In this document: piece after piece, positions 27,915 through 37,768 of the stretch
How positions within the stretch are numbered: the stretch's first letter is position 1
How the letters are laid out: every line of letters begins with the position of its first letter
Assembly: GCA_002299425.1 (NCBI GenBank)
Contig: DBNW01000053.1
Span: 62,481 to 126,480, forward strand
Length of the DNA: 64,000 bases
DNA from: Methylococcaceae bacterium UBA662
Lineage (GTDB): Bacteria > Pseudomonadota > Gammaproteobacteria > Methylococcales > Methylomonadaceae
Direction of reading: 5' to 3'
Translations under genes and position numbers: made by a program
The notes under the pieces: generated by a model
What the model saw: only the letters and a program-made list of their open reading frames with translations
What the model was told of the DNA's origin: nothing
Databases searched by the model: none

Positions 27915-28216
27915 GGATGGATGCTGACGTTAAAAGGCTAGAGTTCGCTTTTGAGTGTACCCGAACCGGCCGTTGATTTCGACTTCCCGGCAAGGTCGGC
28001 GGACAGTAGAAACTAAGGAATACGGGCCAGCCGCCTTCGTTCACCCGCAGCCATTTAGGCCTAACCGTTAGGTGTTCGTGTATGACATTTCATAAAAGTT
28101 TCTTGGAACTTTAACAACAGGGCGGGAAATTTTCTTTATCTTGGGCGTAGCAAAAGCATTTGCAGCAGTGCAGTGCTGTGTTGAGCCATTTAAATCCTCG
28201 AGTACTAGAAACTATT
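27915..28216. other. Divergent intergenic region (DUF748 gene / secreted nuclease)
   Basis: 302 bases between divergently transcribed genes. It holds two small inverted repeats: CCTAAC-GTTAGG (28060-28072) and AAAGTT-AACTTT (28095-28112, 6-base spacer). The latter could be an operator for the nuclease gene. No convincing -35/-10 pair or coding potential was seen. Confidence 0.5.
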
Positions 28217-31200
28217 ATGACTACCCTCCTGTTCGACAAACGGAAACAGCTTAATCGCTGTCTTTCCAGAAACTGCTTTTTGATTTTATTCGTATGTTCA
28301 ACGGCATCTGATGCGGCAGTTCTTGCCGGTTGGGATGTTCGCGCTATGACCGGTTTCGGTATTTCCCCCTTAGCAGCAAGCACCAGTGCCACCAACCTGA
28401 CTGTCGGCGGCCTAACCCGCGGTAGCGGGGTAACCACTACCGGCACGGCGGCCGCACGAGCCTGGGGAGGCACCGGTTGGCAAAGCACCAGCAGTGCTGC
28501 CGCCATCACAGACGGCGACTTTGTCACTTTCAGCGTCACTGCCAGCCCTGGCCATCAGGTGTCATTAAGCAGTATCAACCGGTTTGACTACCGGCGCTCC
28601 AGTACCGGTCCTGGCAACGGCGTACTTCAATACCAAATCGGCAGCGGCGCATTTACTGACATCACCAGCCTCAGTTATGCCTCCAGTGCTGCTGGCGGGG
28701 CATCGCTTGCGGCCATTAATTTAAGCAACATCGCCGCTTTACAAAATGTTGCGGCGGGTTCTACCGTAACCTTCCGCATTGTCAACCACGGAGGTACGAC
28801 GGCCGGTGGCACATGGTATGTATTCGATGTCGCAAACACCACGGCTAATGACCTTGAGCTTTCGGGTACGGTGAGTTCAGCCGCTTCTGCACTCCCTGCC
28901 TTAAGCATCACTAACGTCAGCCAAAATGAAGGCCATAGCGGCAACAGCAATGCCGTGTTTACAGTCAGTTTGTCGGCTCCGGCCCCGGCCGGCGGCGTTA
29001 CCTTCGATATCGCCACCGCGCCGGGTACAGCCACCGCCGGCAGCGATTACCTGCACACCGCTTTAACGGCACAAACCATCCCCCCAGGCAGCTCAACTTA
29101 CAGCTTCACCGTACCCATTATCGGCGATACTGATTTTGAGCCGGATGAAACCTTTTTTGTCACTATCACCAACGCAGTCGGGGCCAGCGTGCAGGACGGC
29201 CAAGGCCAAGGCACCTTGGTTAATGACGATGTGGCCGAAACCGCCTGCGGCGACCCAGCCATCAAAATCTCCGCCGTGCAAGGCAGTGGTGGCAGCACAC
29301 CGTTAAGTGGCGTAGCAGGTACCACCGTTGAAGGCATTGTGGTCGGTGACTACCAGGGCACTAGTGCCGACTCACTGCGCGGCTTTTTTGTCCAGGAAGA
29401 ACCCAGCGATGCGGACGGCAATCCGGCTACCTCGGAAGGCCTGTTTGTGTTCGACGGCAACACCGTGCTGGCCAGCGTTAATGTTGGCGACAGAGTCCGC
29501 GTTACCGGCACTCCGTCCGAGTCTTTCAACATGACCCAAATGGGCGCACTGACCCGTGTGACCGTTTGCTCTACGGGCAATGTTTTGCCTGCCGCAGCCA
29601 CATTGACTTTACCCGTACCCGGGGTACCTAATGGCAACCTAGTCAATGCCACCGCTGCCATCAACGCTTATTATGAGCAATTTGAAGGTATGTTAGTGAC
29701 CTTCCCAATGTCACTGAAGGTGTCCGAGTACTTCCAACTGGAGCGGTACGGTCAATTGACTTTGACCCAAGGCGGGCGTATCCCCACGTTTACTCAGGTC
29801 AGCAACCCCAGTGTCAATGGTTTTGTTAACCATCAGATCCGATTGGCTAGGCGTCGCGTTATCTTGGACGACAAAAACAACAGCCAAAACTTTGCCCTTA
29901 CCCACAACCAGCCATTGCCCTACCCAACCGGCGGTTTAAGTACGGTTAACCGTTTCCGTGGTGGCGACACCATCCAAAACCTGACCGGCGTTCTGCACTG
30001 GTCTTGGGCCGGATTTTCCGGCACCGACGCTTGGCGCATTCGCCCGGTGGCAGAACGGGCGAACTACCGCTTTACTTCCGCCAACCCACGCAAACCCAAC
30101 CCGCCGAATGTACGCGGCAACGTGACAGTAGCCAGCTTTAACCTGCTGAATTATTTCACAACTCCTGACACCACATCGAGCAACAGCAGCGGCTCGTGCG
30201 GCCCTAGCGGCACCCTAGACTGCCGTGGTGCCGACTCAGCGGTTGAATTGGCCCGCCAAAACGACAAGCTGGCGGCGGCTTTATGTGGCATGAATGCCGA
30301 CATCATCGGCTTAATGGAGCTTGAAAATAACGCATCCGCTTCGTTGCAGGCACTGGTCGATGCGGCCAATGCTCGGTGCGGTGCCGGTACGTTGCGTTTT
30401 ATTGACACCGGCGTTATCGGCACCGATGCCATTAAAGTTGGGCTGTTGTACAAACCGGCTACGGTTAGCCCAGTCGGTACCCATGCGGTATTGAACAGCA
30501 GTGCGTTCGTTACCGGGGGCGACAGCAGCGAACGCAACCGCCCGGCCTTAGCACAGCGCTTCACGGCCAACGGTGAAACCGTTACGATTGTCGTCAACCA
30601 TCTGAAATCAAAAGGGTCTGCCTGCGATACGCCCGATGCCGGTGACGGCCAAGGCAACTGCAATCAGGTTCGCACCCGCGCCGCCCAATCTTTACTGACT
30701 TGGTTAAGTACCCAACCTGCCGGGGGCAGCGACCCTGACGTTTTGATCATCGGTGACTTGAACAGTTATGGCCAAGAAGACCCCATCAAAGCCATAGAAG
30801 CCGCCGGCTACACGGACCTGGCGAAAAAATTCGGTGGCAACAAAGCCTATTCGTTTGTGTTCGATGGCCAAACCGGTTCCCTTGACTATGCCTTAGCCAG
30901 CAGCACCCTAGCCACGCAGGTCACGGGTGCCGGTGAATGGCATATCAACGCCGATGAACCCCCTTCATTCGACTACAACGACACCGTTGTGGATGCCGGC
31001 GAGGCCAGTTTTGAAGCCAAGCCATCCGCCCTGCCGCTGTACGAGCCTAACCCGTACCGCACCTCCGACCATGACCCGGTTATCGTCGGCCTGCAATTAG
31101 GCGGTGCTGTTAACGAAATGCGGGGTACTGCGGGTAGAGATACCCTGATTGGCACCACTGGCAACGATCGCATCACCGGTTTTGCTGGGGCCGATAGCTT

Positions 31201-31501
31201 GACCGGAAACAGCGGTGCAGACGTGTTTGTTTACACCTCTACGCTAGACGGCATCGACACGATCACCGACTTTACACTGGGCGAAGACAAGATGGATGTG
31301 ACCGCGCTGCTGCTGGCCATTGGCTACCAAGGTGACAATCCGTTAGGTGACGGTATCGTGCAGGTTGCTGCCGCTGGTAGCAACACCGTGATTTTTATTG
31401 ATACCGACGGCGCAGCAGGCCCGGCTCGGCGGCGGGTTTTGCTAGTACTACAAGGCATGAGTGCCGCTAATTTGAACAGTCCTGCCCACTTTGTTTTTTA
31501 G
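28217..31501 (+). CDS. ExeM/NucH-type extracellular nuclease with RTX-like C-terminus
   Basis: Large secreted protein, 1094 aa from the ATG at 28217; an upstream start at 28160 is less likely. Order: signal peptide (about 15-35, CFLILFVCSTASDAA); a beta domain (about 38-230); a Calx-beta domain (about 240-345, FEPDETFFVTI); an OB-fold/lamin-tail-like domain (about 355-490). Then comes an endonuclease/exonuclease/phosphatase fold (about 630-960) with VASFNLLNYF, LMELEN, VNHLKSKG, GDLNSYGQ and SDHDPV. The C-terminus has degenerate Ca2+-binding nonapeptides (GTTGNDRITGF). Probably degrades extracellular DNA. A Sec signal together with RTX-like repeats is unusual; the export route is unclear. Confidence 0.87.
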   Translation: MTTLLFDKRKQLNRCLSRNCFLILFVCSTASDAAVLAGWDVRAMTGFGISPLAASTSATNLTVGGLTRGSGVTTTGTAAARAWGGTGWQSTSSAAAITDGDFVTFSVTASPGHQVSLSSINRFDYRRSSTGPGNGVLQYQIGSGAFTDITSLSYASSAAGGASLAAINLSNIAALQNVAAGSTVTFRIVNHGGTTAGGTWYVFDVANTTANDLELSGTVSSAASALPALSITNVSQNEGHSGNSNAVFTVSLSAPAPAGGVTFDIATAPGTATAGSDYLHTALTAQTIPPGSSTYSFTVPIIGDTDFEPDETFFVTITNAVGASVQDGQGQGTLVNDDVAETACGDPAIKISAVQGSGGSTPLSGVAGTTVEGIVVGDYQGTSADSLRGFFVQEEPSDADGNPATSEGLFVFDGNTVLASVNVGDRVRVTGTPSESFNMTQMGALTRVTVCSTGNVLPAAATLTLPVPGVPNGNLVNATAAINAYYEQFEGMLVTFPMSLKVSEYFQLERYGQLTLTQGGRIPTFTQVSNPSVNGFVNHQIRLARRRVILDDKNNSQNFALTHNQPLPYPTGGLSTVNRFRGGDTIQNLTGVLHWSWAGFSGTDAWRIRPVAERANYRFTSANPRKPNPPNVRGNVTVASFNLLNYFTTPDTTSSNSSGSCGPSGTLDCRGADSAVELARQNDKLAAALCGMNADIIGLMELENNASASLQALVDAANARCGAGTLRFIDTGVIGTDAIKVGLLYKPATVSPVGTHAVLNSSAFVTGGDSSERNRPALAQRFTANGETVTIVVNHLKSKGSACDTPDAGDGQGNCNQVRTRAAQSLLTWLSTQPAGGSDPDVLIIGDLNSYGQEDPIKAIEAAGYTDLAKKFGGNKAYSFVFDGQTGSLDYALASSTLATQVTGAGEWHINADEPPSFDYNDTVVDAGEASFEAKPSALPLYEPNPYRTSDHDPVIVGLQLGGAVNEMRGTAGRDTLIGTTGNDRITGFAGADSLTGNSGADVFVYTSTLDGIDTITDFTLGEDKMDVTALLLAIGYQGDNPLGDGIVQVAAAGSNTVIFIDTDGAAGPARRRVLLVLQGMSAANLNSPAHFVF

Positions 31502-31567
31502 TGGCCATCAACCGCCGTCTTTTGCAGGATAAGGCGGCTCTGCTCTAACTTATTTTTTGGATGGTTT

Positions 31568-32080
31568 ATGTTGTTATCGAAATTTTTTTATTTTTTGGTG
31601 GTTGCCGGCATCTTGTCCAGTACCGCTATCTCGGCACAAGCCGCTTTAATGACCTACCACTTCAACGGCATGGTTGAATCAGGCTTGTTATTGGGCGAAA
31701 CCTATGACGGCCATCTCAGTTTTGACTCCGTTGGTCTGACCCGTTCTGGAGCAGAATCGGTCGGCTTAACCGATTTGAGCTTTACCGTTCTCTCTGCCAC
31801 ATACAGGCTAGGCGATGGCATTTTTCCGGCCAGTGCTTATTTTCTGGATGGCGTTTTCATCGGCACCCACTACACCGTTGCCACTACCGATGTGGTGTTC
31901 AGTCTGGTTGCGGCCGCCGGTACCGGTTTACCCGACGACCGCCCGTATTTTGCCTATGACACGACTGCCGGCGACGCAGGTACCGGATCTCTGATTTTTG
32001 TGAATGAACCGGCAAGTTTTGCCTTATTTGCCATCGGCTTAGCAGGTCTGGCTGTAAAACGCCGGAGGCAAACACGCTAA
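31568..32080 (+). CDS. PEP-CTERM sorting-domain protein
   Basis: 170 aa: signal peptide (about 1-26, ending AQAAL), a small beta-rich mature domain (YHFNGMVESG, YDGHLSF), and a C-terminal sorting signal. The signal is NEPASFALFAIGLAGLAVKRRR, that is an EPAS variant of the PEP motif, a hydrophobic span and an Arg cluster. Such proteins are processed by exosortase (EpsH-type) and usually end up in the extracellular matrix. The gene is 66 bases after the secreted nuclease gene on the same strand. No exosortase gene is in this window. Confidence 0.86.
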   Translation: MLLSKFFYFLVVAGILSSTAISAQAALMTYHFNGMVESGLLLGETYDGHLSFDSVGLTRSGAESVGLTDLSFTVLSATYRLGDGIFPASAYFLDGVFIGTHYTVATTDVVFSLVAAAGTGLPDDRPYFAYDTTAGDAGTGSLIFVNEPASFALFAIGLAGLAVKRRRQTR

Positions 32081-32153
32081 CAGCGGTGTTTTTGGGGGGC
32101 TGATTACAGGAATCACCCCGCCTTTCAGTCAAAGAAAACACACGTTTCTAAAC

Positions 32154-32192
32154 GGTTGGCAAGCCGGCAATCTTTTTGCTGGCTAGCCAACC
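32154..32192. repeat. Hairpin between convergent PEP-CTERM gene and glnS
   Basis: GGTTGGC (32154-32160) pairs with GCCAACC (32186-32192), with further imperfect pairing inside (GCCGGC/GCTGGC). It sits between two converging 3' ends and may terminate both, though T runs are lacking. Confidence 0.5.
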
Positions 32193-32240
32193 TGAAAGAA
32201 TTACCGTTTACCTAGCGCACACCCGGTGACGATTAGGCCA

Positions 32241-33905
32241 TCAATCCTGAACCCAGTTTTCCCTCAGCGTCACCGTGCGGTTAAACACCATCTTGTTTTC
32301 AGTGCTGTCCCGGTCAACACAAAAATAACCCGTTCTTTCAAATTGATAGCGGCTTTCTTCGGGTGCGCCAGCGAGGCTGGACTCAACCCGGCAATGATCA
32401 AGAACAACTAAAGACTGGGGGTTGAGTGCGGTTAGGAAGTGCTCTTGGGTGTCAGGGTTAGGCAGCCGGAACAGGCGGTCGTAAAGGCGAATTTGCGCCG
32501 GCAGGGAGTGTTCGGCACTTACCCAATGGATAACCCCGTGCACTTTGCGGCCTACGGGGTTTTTGCCTAAGGTGTCAGGGTCGTAGTGACAGCGCAGTTC
32601 TACAATGCGGCCCTCGCTGTCTTTGACGATTTCGTGGCATTTAATGATGTAGGCACCGCGCAGGCGCACTTCGCCACCTAAGACCAGACGTTTGTACTTG
32701 GGCGGCGGATTTTCAGCAAAATCACTCTGTTCAATCAGAACCACTTGGCTAAACGGCAGCTTTCGCGTCCCGAGTTCTGGCCGTTGCGGGTGGTTGCTCA
32801 GTTCCAGCCATTGCGTTTGCCCATTCGGGTAATTTTCGATAACCACACGCAAGGGTTGTAGTACCGCCATGACGCGTAGAGAATGCTGGTTTAAGTCCTC
32901 ACGGATGCAGTTTTCTAGAACGCCCAGTTCTATCCAAGCGTCTTTTTTAGTAACGCCGATGCGCTCACAAAAGTTGCGGATGGCCGCAGGCGTGACTCCG
33001 GCGCGGCGCAGGCCGGCTAGTGTGGGCATTCTAGGGTCATCCCAACCCGTGACGTGTTGTTCGGTGACCAATTGATTGAGCTTGCGTTTGCTGACAAGGG
33101 TGTATTCAAGTTGCAAACGGGCAAATTCAATTTGTTGGGGATGACAAGGGGTTTTTACTGTGTTTAAAACCCAGTCGTACAGCGGGCGGTGGTCTTCAAA
33201 TTCTAAAGTGCAGATGGAGTGTGTAATGCCTTCAATGGCATCGGACAGACAATGTGTGTAATCGTATAGGGGATAGATGCACCATTGATCGCCAGTGCGT
33301 TGGTGATGAACCCGACGAATACGGTAAAGGCTTGGATCGCGCAGGTTGATGTTAGCGGAGGCCATGTCAATTTTGGCGCGCAGCACATACTGGCCGTCGG
33401 CAAACTCGCCCGCCCGCATGCGTTGGAATAGGTCTAGGTTTTCTGCGATGGGCCGATTGCGGTCTGGGCTGGGCGTTCCAGGTTCGGTCAAAGTACCGCG
33501 ACTTGCGCGGATTTGTGCGGCTGAGGCACTGTCTACGTAGGCTTTTCCGTCTTTGATAAGCTGGACGGCGTAGGCGTAAAGTTGCTCGAAATAATCGGAG
33601 GCATAGCGCAATTCATGCCATTGAAAACCTAGCCAGGCCACATCCTGTAGGATGGCCTGCACGTATTCATCGCTTTCTTTTTCCGGGTTGGTGTCGTCAA
33701 AACGCAGATTACAACGGCCGTTGTAGTGTGCAGCCAAACCAAAATTAAGGCAGATGGACTTGGCATGACCAATGTGCAAGTAGCCGTTCGGTTCTGGTGG
33801 AAAACGGGTGACAACCGTGCCGCCGTTTTTGTTGGTCTCTAAATCGCTGTCAATGATGTGGCGAATAAAATGAGCAGGTGCTGGCAAATTTTCGTGTGCA
33901 GACAT
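32241..33905 (-). CDS. glnS: Glutaminyl-tRNA synthetase GlnS
   Basis: Charges tRNA-Gln directly. Class I signatures are present: [14 protein letters not shown] (HIGH, about residues 37-50) and VSKRKLNQL (KMSKS equivalent, about 272). [10 protein letters not shown] marks the GluRS/GlnRS group. The C-terminal anticodon-binding beta barrels run from about 345 to 554 (including [13 protein letters not shown]). GlnS instead of GatCAB is typical of gamma- and betaproteobacteria. At 554 aa it is normal. Convergent with the PEP-CTERM gene. Confidence 0.97.
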   Translation of the reverse strand: MSAHENLPAPAHFIRHIIDSDLETNKNGGTVVTRFPPEPNGYLHIGHAKSICLNFGLAAHYNGRCNLRFDDTNPEKESDEYVQAILQDVAWLGFQWHELRYASDYFEQLYAYAVQLIKDGKAYVDSASAAQIRASRGTLTEPGTPSPDRNRPIAENLDLFQRMRAGEFADGQYVLRAKIDMASANINLRDPSLYRIRRVHHQRTGDQWCIYPLYDYTHCLSDAIEGITHSICTLEFEDHRPLYDWVLNTVKTPCHPQQIEFARLQLEYTLVSKRKLNQLVTEQHVTGWDDPRMPTLAGLRRAGVTPAAIRNFCERIGVTKKDAWIELGVLENCIREDLNQHSLRVMAVLQPLRVVIENYPNGQTQWLELSNHPQRPELGTRKLPFSQVVLIEQSDFAENPPPKYKRLVLGGEVRLRGAYIIKCHEIVKDSEGRIVELRCHYDPDTLGKNPVGRKVHGVIHWVSAEHSLPAQIRLYDRLFRLPNPDTQEHFLTALNPQSLVVLDHCRVESSLAGAPEESRYQFERTGYFCVDRDSTENKMVFNRTVTLRENWVQD

Positions 33906-33990
33906 GGCGGGCTAATGGTGGGAGGGAGGGCTGATAGCAGTACGATTCATACGCCGAGTGAGTCTACTAAAATTGCTGTGGGCAGTAAAG

Positions 33991-34023
33991 TTGACCGGTT
34001 TTGCTAAACTTTTTTGCGGTCAA
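33991..34023. repeat. Inverted repeat upstream of the transglutaminase gene
   Basis: TTGACCG (33991-33997) and CGGTCAA (34017-34023) are separated by 19 bases in the divergent space between glnS and the TgpA-like gene. It could be an operator or a structured leader; no support beyond the symmetry. Confidence 0.4.
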
Positions 34024-34124
34024 TGGGTACAAAACCTGTGCGGTACTCAGCGACGCTATTAAAACCACCCTGTGGAGGCAATGTCCACCACAACCACGTT
34101 ACTTAGTTAAAAACATAAGGTCCC

Positions 34125-36092
34125 ATGTCAAACCCAATCCACAAGCCTTGCTTAGTGCTGTTGCTCACGTCGGTGGGCTTGATGGCACTGCCACACGGCT
34201 ACCATTTACCCACGGCTATCCTGGCGTTTTTCTTTTTTCTTTGGGGATGGCGGTTTGTTTGTCTGTGGAAGCCTCAGTGGTTGCCCCACCGCCTAGCGTT
34301 GCTGCTGCTTGCGCTGGCGGGGATTGGCTTGCTGTTTAGTGGGCATAGCGGTATTTTCGGGCGTGATGCGGGCACCCAGTTGTTTTTGGTGGCATTGGGG
34401 CTGAAACTGATGGAACTTACTAGCAAACGGGATTTGTATGTGGTTGCTTTTTTGACTTTTGTTATGGCCGCTTCGCAGTTTTTGTATGTCCAGAGTGCGC
34501 TCATGGGTGCGTATGCGGTGGCTGTCAGCGGCTTGCTGTTGGCGACACTGGTGCGTGTTAACAGCCCGTTCCAGTCGTCGTCTTGGCCGGCCATTAAGAC
34601 AGCCGGGGTTTTGCTGGCTCAGGCACTGCCCATCGCGGTTGCCTTGTTTTTGTTGTTCCCGCGTTTTGAGGCACCGCGTTGGGCTTGGCTTAAGGACAGT
34701 CATACGGCCCAGTCCGGCCTAGACGAGAGCATGGAACCTGGCTCCATCAGTGCGCTAGGAATGTCCCATGAGGTTGCCTTCCGAGTACAGTTTCAGGGCC
34801 AAATGCCACCGCCCAACCAACGTTATTGGCGTGGCCCGGTATTTTCTTATACCGACGGCAGGCGCTGGATGCCCGCTAAAAATACCGACTTGGACGGGCC
34901 GCCGGACCGGCCGCTGTTTAAAGGCCAGGCATACCGTTACAAACTGCTGCTGGAACCCCAGAAAAAAAACTGGGTTTATGCCTTGGATTTACCCAGCGAA
35001 TTCCCTTTGTCGCTTAAGCAGACCGCAGATTACCGATTGTTGTCCCAGGCAGCCCCCTACAAACATGCCGAGTACGAATTAACCTCTATGCCTTGGTACA
35101 CAACAGGGGCTATTGCCCAGACGGAACTGCGTCAAAACGTGCAATTGCCTGCCAAGCGTTCTGAAAAAATTACCCGCTTGGTTAAAAAACTGGGCGGTTT
35201 TGAGGAAACGCCACAGCGCTTTATCGACAACGTGCTGGGCTATTTCCGCACGGAAAAGTTTTACTACAGTTTAACACCGCCATTGTTGGCGGAAGACCAG
35301 CCCTTGGAAGCTTTTTTGTTTGAAACCCGTAGTGGTTTTTGCAGCCATTATGCAGCGGCTTTTGTTTACATGATGCGGCTGGCGAGTGTTCCGGCCCGAG
35401 TGGTGACAGGCTACCAGGGCGGTGAGCTAAACCCGCTGGGTGGATTTTTGGAAATTAGGCAGGCCGATGCCCATGCTTGGGCGGAGGTCTGGTTGGCGGG
35501 TTCGGGTTGGGTACGCGTTGACCCGACCGCTGCCATTGCTCCAGAGCGTATTGAGCAGTCTATCGATATCCGTAATGTTGCGCCCGGAGCGGTCATTGAT
35601 TTTAGTCAGGAGCAGGGCATGATGGGTGCTTGGCGGGTGAATGCCCGTCAACTTTGGGGGAGCCTTGACTACAAATGGCAACGTTGGGTCATTAACTACA
35701 ACCACAAAAAGCAAAGTGCGTTTCTTTCGGCTTGGGGTATTGGCAATGTAAGACAGATGTTGCAATGGCTCTTGGTGGGTGTAGGGTTGGCGACTGCTGT
35801 AGTGGCCACTGTCGTACTGTGGCCTAAAAGCCGACAACATGACCGATTGCGGCAGGTTTACCAAAAATTTTGCCTTAAACTGGCCCGCTGTGGGTTGTTG
35901 AAAGGCGAAGCTGAAGGCGAGGGGGATTTTGCTTTGCGGGCGGGCTTGGTACTGAGTGAAAAGTCCGCGCAGATTGCCGAGATTACCCAGATTTATGTCG
36001 GATTGCGTTACGGCAAGCAGGCACAGGTCGACTTAACGCAGTTGCGGCGATTGGTGCGGGGTTTTAACGTAACACAGAATTTGAAGCAGTAA
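34125..36092 (+). CDS. TgpA-like membrane transglutaminase (DUF3488-transglutaminase)
   Basis: 655 aa. About five or six membrane spans (about residues 5-180; AILAFFFFLWGW, LLLALAGIGLLF) are followed by a periplasmic region. It carries a transglutaminase-like papain fold with triad Cys406 (SGFCSHYAA), His450 (DAHAWAEVW) and Asp466 (VRVDPTAA). Another span lies at about 545-565 (LLVGVGLATAVVATVVLW), then a cytoplasmic tail. Pseudomonas TgpA is essential. Members often follow an MoxR ATPase and DUF58 genes, absent here. Start has no strong ribosome site. Activity is inferred from the intact triad. Confidence 0.9.
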   Translation: MSNPIHKPCLVLLLTSVGLMALPHGYHLPTAILAFFFFLWGWRFVCLWKPQWLPHRLALLLLALAGIGLLFSGHSGIFGRDAGTQLFLVALGLKLMELTSKRDLYVVAFLTFVMAASQFLYVQSALMGAYAVAVSGLLLATLVRVNSPFQSSSWPAIKTAGVLLAQALPIAVALFLLFPRFEAPRWAWLKDSHTAQSGLDESMEPGSISALGMSHEVAFRVQFQGQMPPPNQRYWRGPVFSYTDGRRWMPAKNTDLDGPPDRPLFKGQAYRYKLLLEPQKKNWVYALDLPSEFPLSLKQTADYRLLSQAAPYKHAEYELTSMPWYTTGAIAQTELRQNVQLPAKRSEKITRLVKKLGGFEETPQRFIDNVLGYFRTEKFYYSLTPPLLAEDQPLEAFLFETRSGFCSHYAAAFVYMMRLASVPARVVTGYQGGELNPLGGFLEIRQADAHAWAEVWLAGSGWVRVDPTAAIAPERIEQSIDIRNVAPGAVIDFSQEQGMMGAWRVNARQLWGSLDYKWQRWVINYNHKKQSAFLSAWGIGNVRQMLQWLLVGVGLATAVVATVVLWPKSRQHDRLRQVYQKFCLKLARCGLLKGEAEGEGDFALRAGLVLSEKSAQIAEITQIYVGLRYGKQAQVDLTQLRRLVRGFNVTQNLKQ

Positions 36093-36103
36093 GGACTGGG
36101 GGT

Positions 36104-37768
36104 TTAATGCGCATAGCGGTTAAATAGCAGGGTGAGCATGGCCAGCTCGTCGTCGTTAGGTTTGGCCCAGCCGGGCATGCCTAAATCCAGAAGCACTTGG
36201 CGGCCTTGGCTGTCTGCATTCATGTTTAACAGTATTTCAGCCAATTTGTCGGCAAGATCGGCCTGATTGGGCGAAACACTGAACAAATGGAAAGCAAAAG
36301 CTGTCTCGCTCTGGTCTATTTCACGCAGCATTTTTTTTGATAAGCCGGACAAGCCTCGGTAGGTCTCGGTGAGCATAAACAAAATGTCGGCTTGGCCTTT
36401 CAATAACATTTGCAAGGCCTTGATGTCGTGGCCAGAAAACAGGTACTCCATGTCTTGCAACGCCGTTTCGCTTTGCTCCAGCAAGAACCTGCCTAACAGG
36501 TAAACAAAATTGTCTTTGGCCGCAGTGACCACTGTTCCGCCTTTGAATGCGTTCAATTCGTTTCGCGGGTCATCGGCGCGTACTAAAAGTGTGACTTCGT
36601 CGGTTTGGTTTAATGGCCGCATGACCGGGATAAAACCGTGCTTGGTTAACAAGCGAGTACCTTCAAACGGCTTGCTGAAGACGATGTCCATTTGGTCATC
36701 TCGTTTTTGTAGCCGCTCATTGATAGCACCGTGAATGATCTCAGGATGGATGTCGCGCCTTAAATGACGCTGCAAGTAGGTGTTGAAAAAATACCAGCCG
36801 TTCATTTGCTGGCTGCTTTGGGCACTGATCCAAAGGTTAAGTTTGCCTTGTTTCTCGCCTGCCGCAACCGACGGAGCCAACCGAGCAGTGCTGGATTTTG
36901 AAGCCTCGGCAACAGCCGCTGCGGGCACTGTGGCGGCGTGTTCTTGCGGGTTGTTGAATCCGTCCGTTAAAAATCGAGTCAAGCCGGTCATTTTGAACAG
37001 CACTTCCACCATGCGGTTGACATTGATGATGCGTACCGCAATGGCTTGTTTTTGCCAATGTTCAAACAGTTTCAGCAGTTGCGCTAAGCCCATGGAATTG
37101 ACCCGCTGCAATTGCGTAAAGTCTAAGGTGACTTGGCACTGCGCCGGCAGAACATAAAGCGTGGCTAAAACAGGGATAGCATGGACATCAATCATCCCTG
37201 CGAAGGCGAATGTTTGTGCCAGTGCTACTTTGGATGGGTCGGGTTGGACGGTAAGGGTCGCTTCGCTTGAAAAAAGGGGGGGCTTTGCTTGCACTGCGCC
37301 GCTGTCGTGGTTAGGCGTTGTTAAGCTAGGGGTTGAAGCGTTTTTTTCTGCCGATAACGAGGCAAAGGGTGCGCTCGGGTTCTGCGACGGTGCGGGGGTA
37401 ACTTTTGCTTGTCCGGGTGCGGCCGCTACGCGTGTGTTTGTGGGCGGGTCGTTTGATGCTAGGCTTAAAAAACGGGTCAGCCCCGTCATTTTGAACAGCA
37501 CGGTGATCATCCTGTTCACGTTGAAAATTTTTATCGTGCTGTTTTGTTTTTGCCAATGTTCAAACAGTTTTAGCAGTTGCGCTAAACCCATGGAATTGAT
37601 GCGTTCCAATTCAGTGAAGTCCAGTTCAATGCTGCAATTAGCGGGCAGTGTATACAGGGGTTCTAAAACGGGTACGGCACTAACATCAATCGAGCCGACG
37701 CACACAAAGTGCAGAACCCCTGGGTTGGCCGAAGGTCGCGGTTTGATTTGCAGTGTGGTGTCAGTCAT
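36104..37768 (-). CDS. Fusion of two STAS domains and a PhnD-like binding-protein domain
   Basis: 554 aa, no signal peptide or membrane span, so cytoplasmic. Two STAS (anti-sigma-antagonist-like) domains lie at about residues 17-105 and 183-270, nearly identical in RxNSMGLAQLLKLFEHW. The Ser aligned with the phosphorylated Ser58 of SpoIIAA is kept in both (Ser59, Ser225), while the preceding Asp is Asn. After a linker, residues 308-554 form a type 2 periplasmic-binding-protein fold of the PhnD kind (MDIVFSKPFEG, GGTVVTAAKDN, LLKGQADILF). The start overlaps the end of the PP2C gene by 8 bases. I infer a phosphorylation-switched partner with a ligand-sensing domain. Confidence 0.85.
   Translation of the reverse strand: MTDTTLQIKPRPSANPGVLHFVCVGSIDVSAVPVLEPLYTLPANCSIELDFTELERINSMGLAQLLKLFEHWQKQNSTIKIFNVNRMITVLFKMTGLTRFLSLASNDPPTNTRVAAAPGQAKVTPAPSQNPSAPFASLSAEKNASTPSLTTPNHDSGAVQAKPPLFSSEATLTVQPDPSKVALAQTFAFAGMIDVHAIPVLATLYVLPAQCQVTLDFTQLQRVNSMGLAQLLKLFEHWQKQAIAVRIINVNRMVEVLFKMTGLTRFLTDGFNNPQEHAATVPAAAVAEASKSSTARLAPSVAAGEKQGKLNLWISAQSSQQMNGWYFFNTYLQRHLRRDIHPEIIHGAINERLQKRDDQMDIVFSKPFEGTRLLTKHGFIPVMRPLNQTDEVTLLVRADDPRNELNAFKGGTVVTAAKDNFVYLLGRFLLEQSETALQDMEYLFSGHDIKALQMLLKGQADILFMLTETYRGLSGLSKKMLREIDQSETAFAFHLFSVSPNQADLADKLAEILLNMNADSQGRQVLLDLGMPGWAKPNDDELAMLTLLFNRYAH
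37047..37101 (-). repeat. Intragenic direct repeat, copy in second STAS domain
   Basis: 55 bases with 53 identities to 37545-37599, coding for the MGLAQLLKLFEHW core. Conservation at third codon positions implies recent duplication or gene conversion. Confidence 0.85.
37545..37599 (-). repeat. Intragenic direct repeat, copy in first STAS domain
   Basis: Partner of the copy at 37047-37101, in the same reading frame 498 bases away. Two mismatches in 55 bases. Confidence 0.85.
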
